From the NCBI GenBank assembly GCA_030539985.1, contig JAUNXD010000098.1:1-6400 (forward strand): a stretch of DNA of 6,400 nucleotides. Direction: 5' to 3'. This DNA is from Methanobrevibacter sp. (GTDB lineage Archaea; Methanobacteriota; Methanobacteria; Methanobacteriales; Methanobacteriaceae). The notes under the pieces were generated by a model. That model was not told where the DNA came from, ran no database searches, and saw only the letters and a program-made list of their open reading frames with translations. Of the stretch, positions 6,264 to 6,400 are shown piece by piece. The position numbers were made by a program, and so were the translations under genes. Within the stretch, counting starts at the first letter, position 1. Every line of letters begins with the position of its first letter.

Positions 6264-6400
6264 TTAATATTTTTGAAATCTGATTTTCTTTTCAGTTACA
6301 TCAATCTCGAATTTATTATCAAATTTAAAAATATTCTTTCCACTAGTAAATTCTATTTCATATCTTCGGGTACTTTCTAATAATTTCTTTTAAAATTTAA
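6264..6400 (-). pseudogene. Possible decayed 3' end of a minus-strand gene
   Basis: On the minus strand, a frame without any ATG, GTG or TTG runs from 6389 down to a TAA at 6264-6266. It encodes a protein-like tail that includes YEIEFTSGKNIFKFDNKFEI, with alternating polar and hydrophobic residues. It is blocked upstream by TAA at 6390-6392. Neighbouring frames also give protein-like pieces (ILKEIIRKYPK, 6364-6396), as if one or two small indels had broken a coding region near 6360-6390. The rest would lie beyond the window. In such AT-rich sequence chance cannot be excluded. Apart from this, the mini-ORF and promoters, the 326-bp terminal spacer (6075-6400) shows nothing else, and no RNA gene is apparent. 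Confidence 0.22.

Noticed and set aside
1..6400. Defence island, CRISPR array, transposon or prophage content
   Set aside because: There are no regularly spaced repeats, terminal inverted repeats, transposase, integrase or nuclease motifs. All long genes are of conserved archaeal type with similar base composition.

Overview
The window reads as a chromosomal stretch of an AT-rich methanogenic euryarchaeon, most likely Methanobrevibacter or a close relative in the Methanobacteriales. This is inferred from archaea-specific families (an archaeal-type NFACT/RqcH protein and a DUF2070/COG3356 membrane protein), A/T-rich codon choice with many AGA and ATA codons, TATA-like promoter boxes in very AT-rich spacers, and Shine-Dalgarno sites of the GGAGG/GGTGA type. 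The species assignment is not proven. No rRNA, tRNA, CRISPR array, insertion sequence or phage gene was seen.

Layout. Positions 12-1900 hold a two-gene plus-strand operon. It contains a membrane-anchored protein with a long acidic linker and a C-terminal domain that resembles a degenerate phospholipase-D fold, translationally coupled (TAATG) to a UPF0173 metallo-beta-lactamase-fold hydrolase. Converging on it from the minus strand (1897-3903) is a full-length archaeal Rqc2/RqcH (NFACT) protein, a probable ribosome-associated quality-control factor. An 83-bp AT-rich divergent promoter region separates it from a 90-residue, three-helix membrane protein on the plus strand (3987-4259). That gene in turn converges on a 606-residue DUF2070 membrane protein on the minus strand (4254-6074). 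The last 326 bases hold the DUF2070 promoter, a plus-strand promoter/Shine-Dalgarno/14-codon mini-ORF, and a minus-strand stretch that looks like decayed coding sequence.

The genes look like conserved single-copy housekeeping or poorly characterised archaeal genes, not a dedicated defence or mobile system. The most notable structural feature is compactness. Both convergent gene pairs share their stop codons through palindromes: TTAA at 1897-1900 and TTATAA at 4254-4259. Transcription termination signals must therefore lie inside the opposing genes. The main open biological questions are the membrane-tethered degenerate PLD-like protein, the possible lipid-hydrolase activity of the DUF2070 protein, and whether the 90-residue protein is an archaeal EMC6-like membrane-insertase partner.
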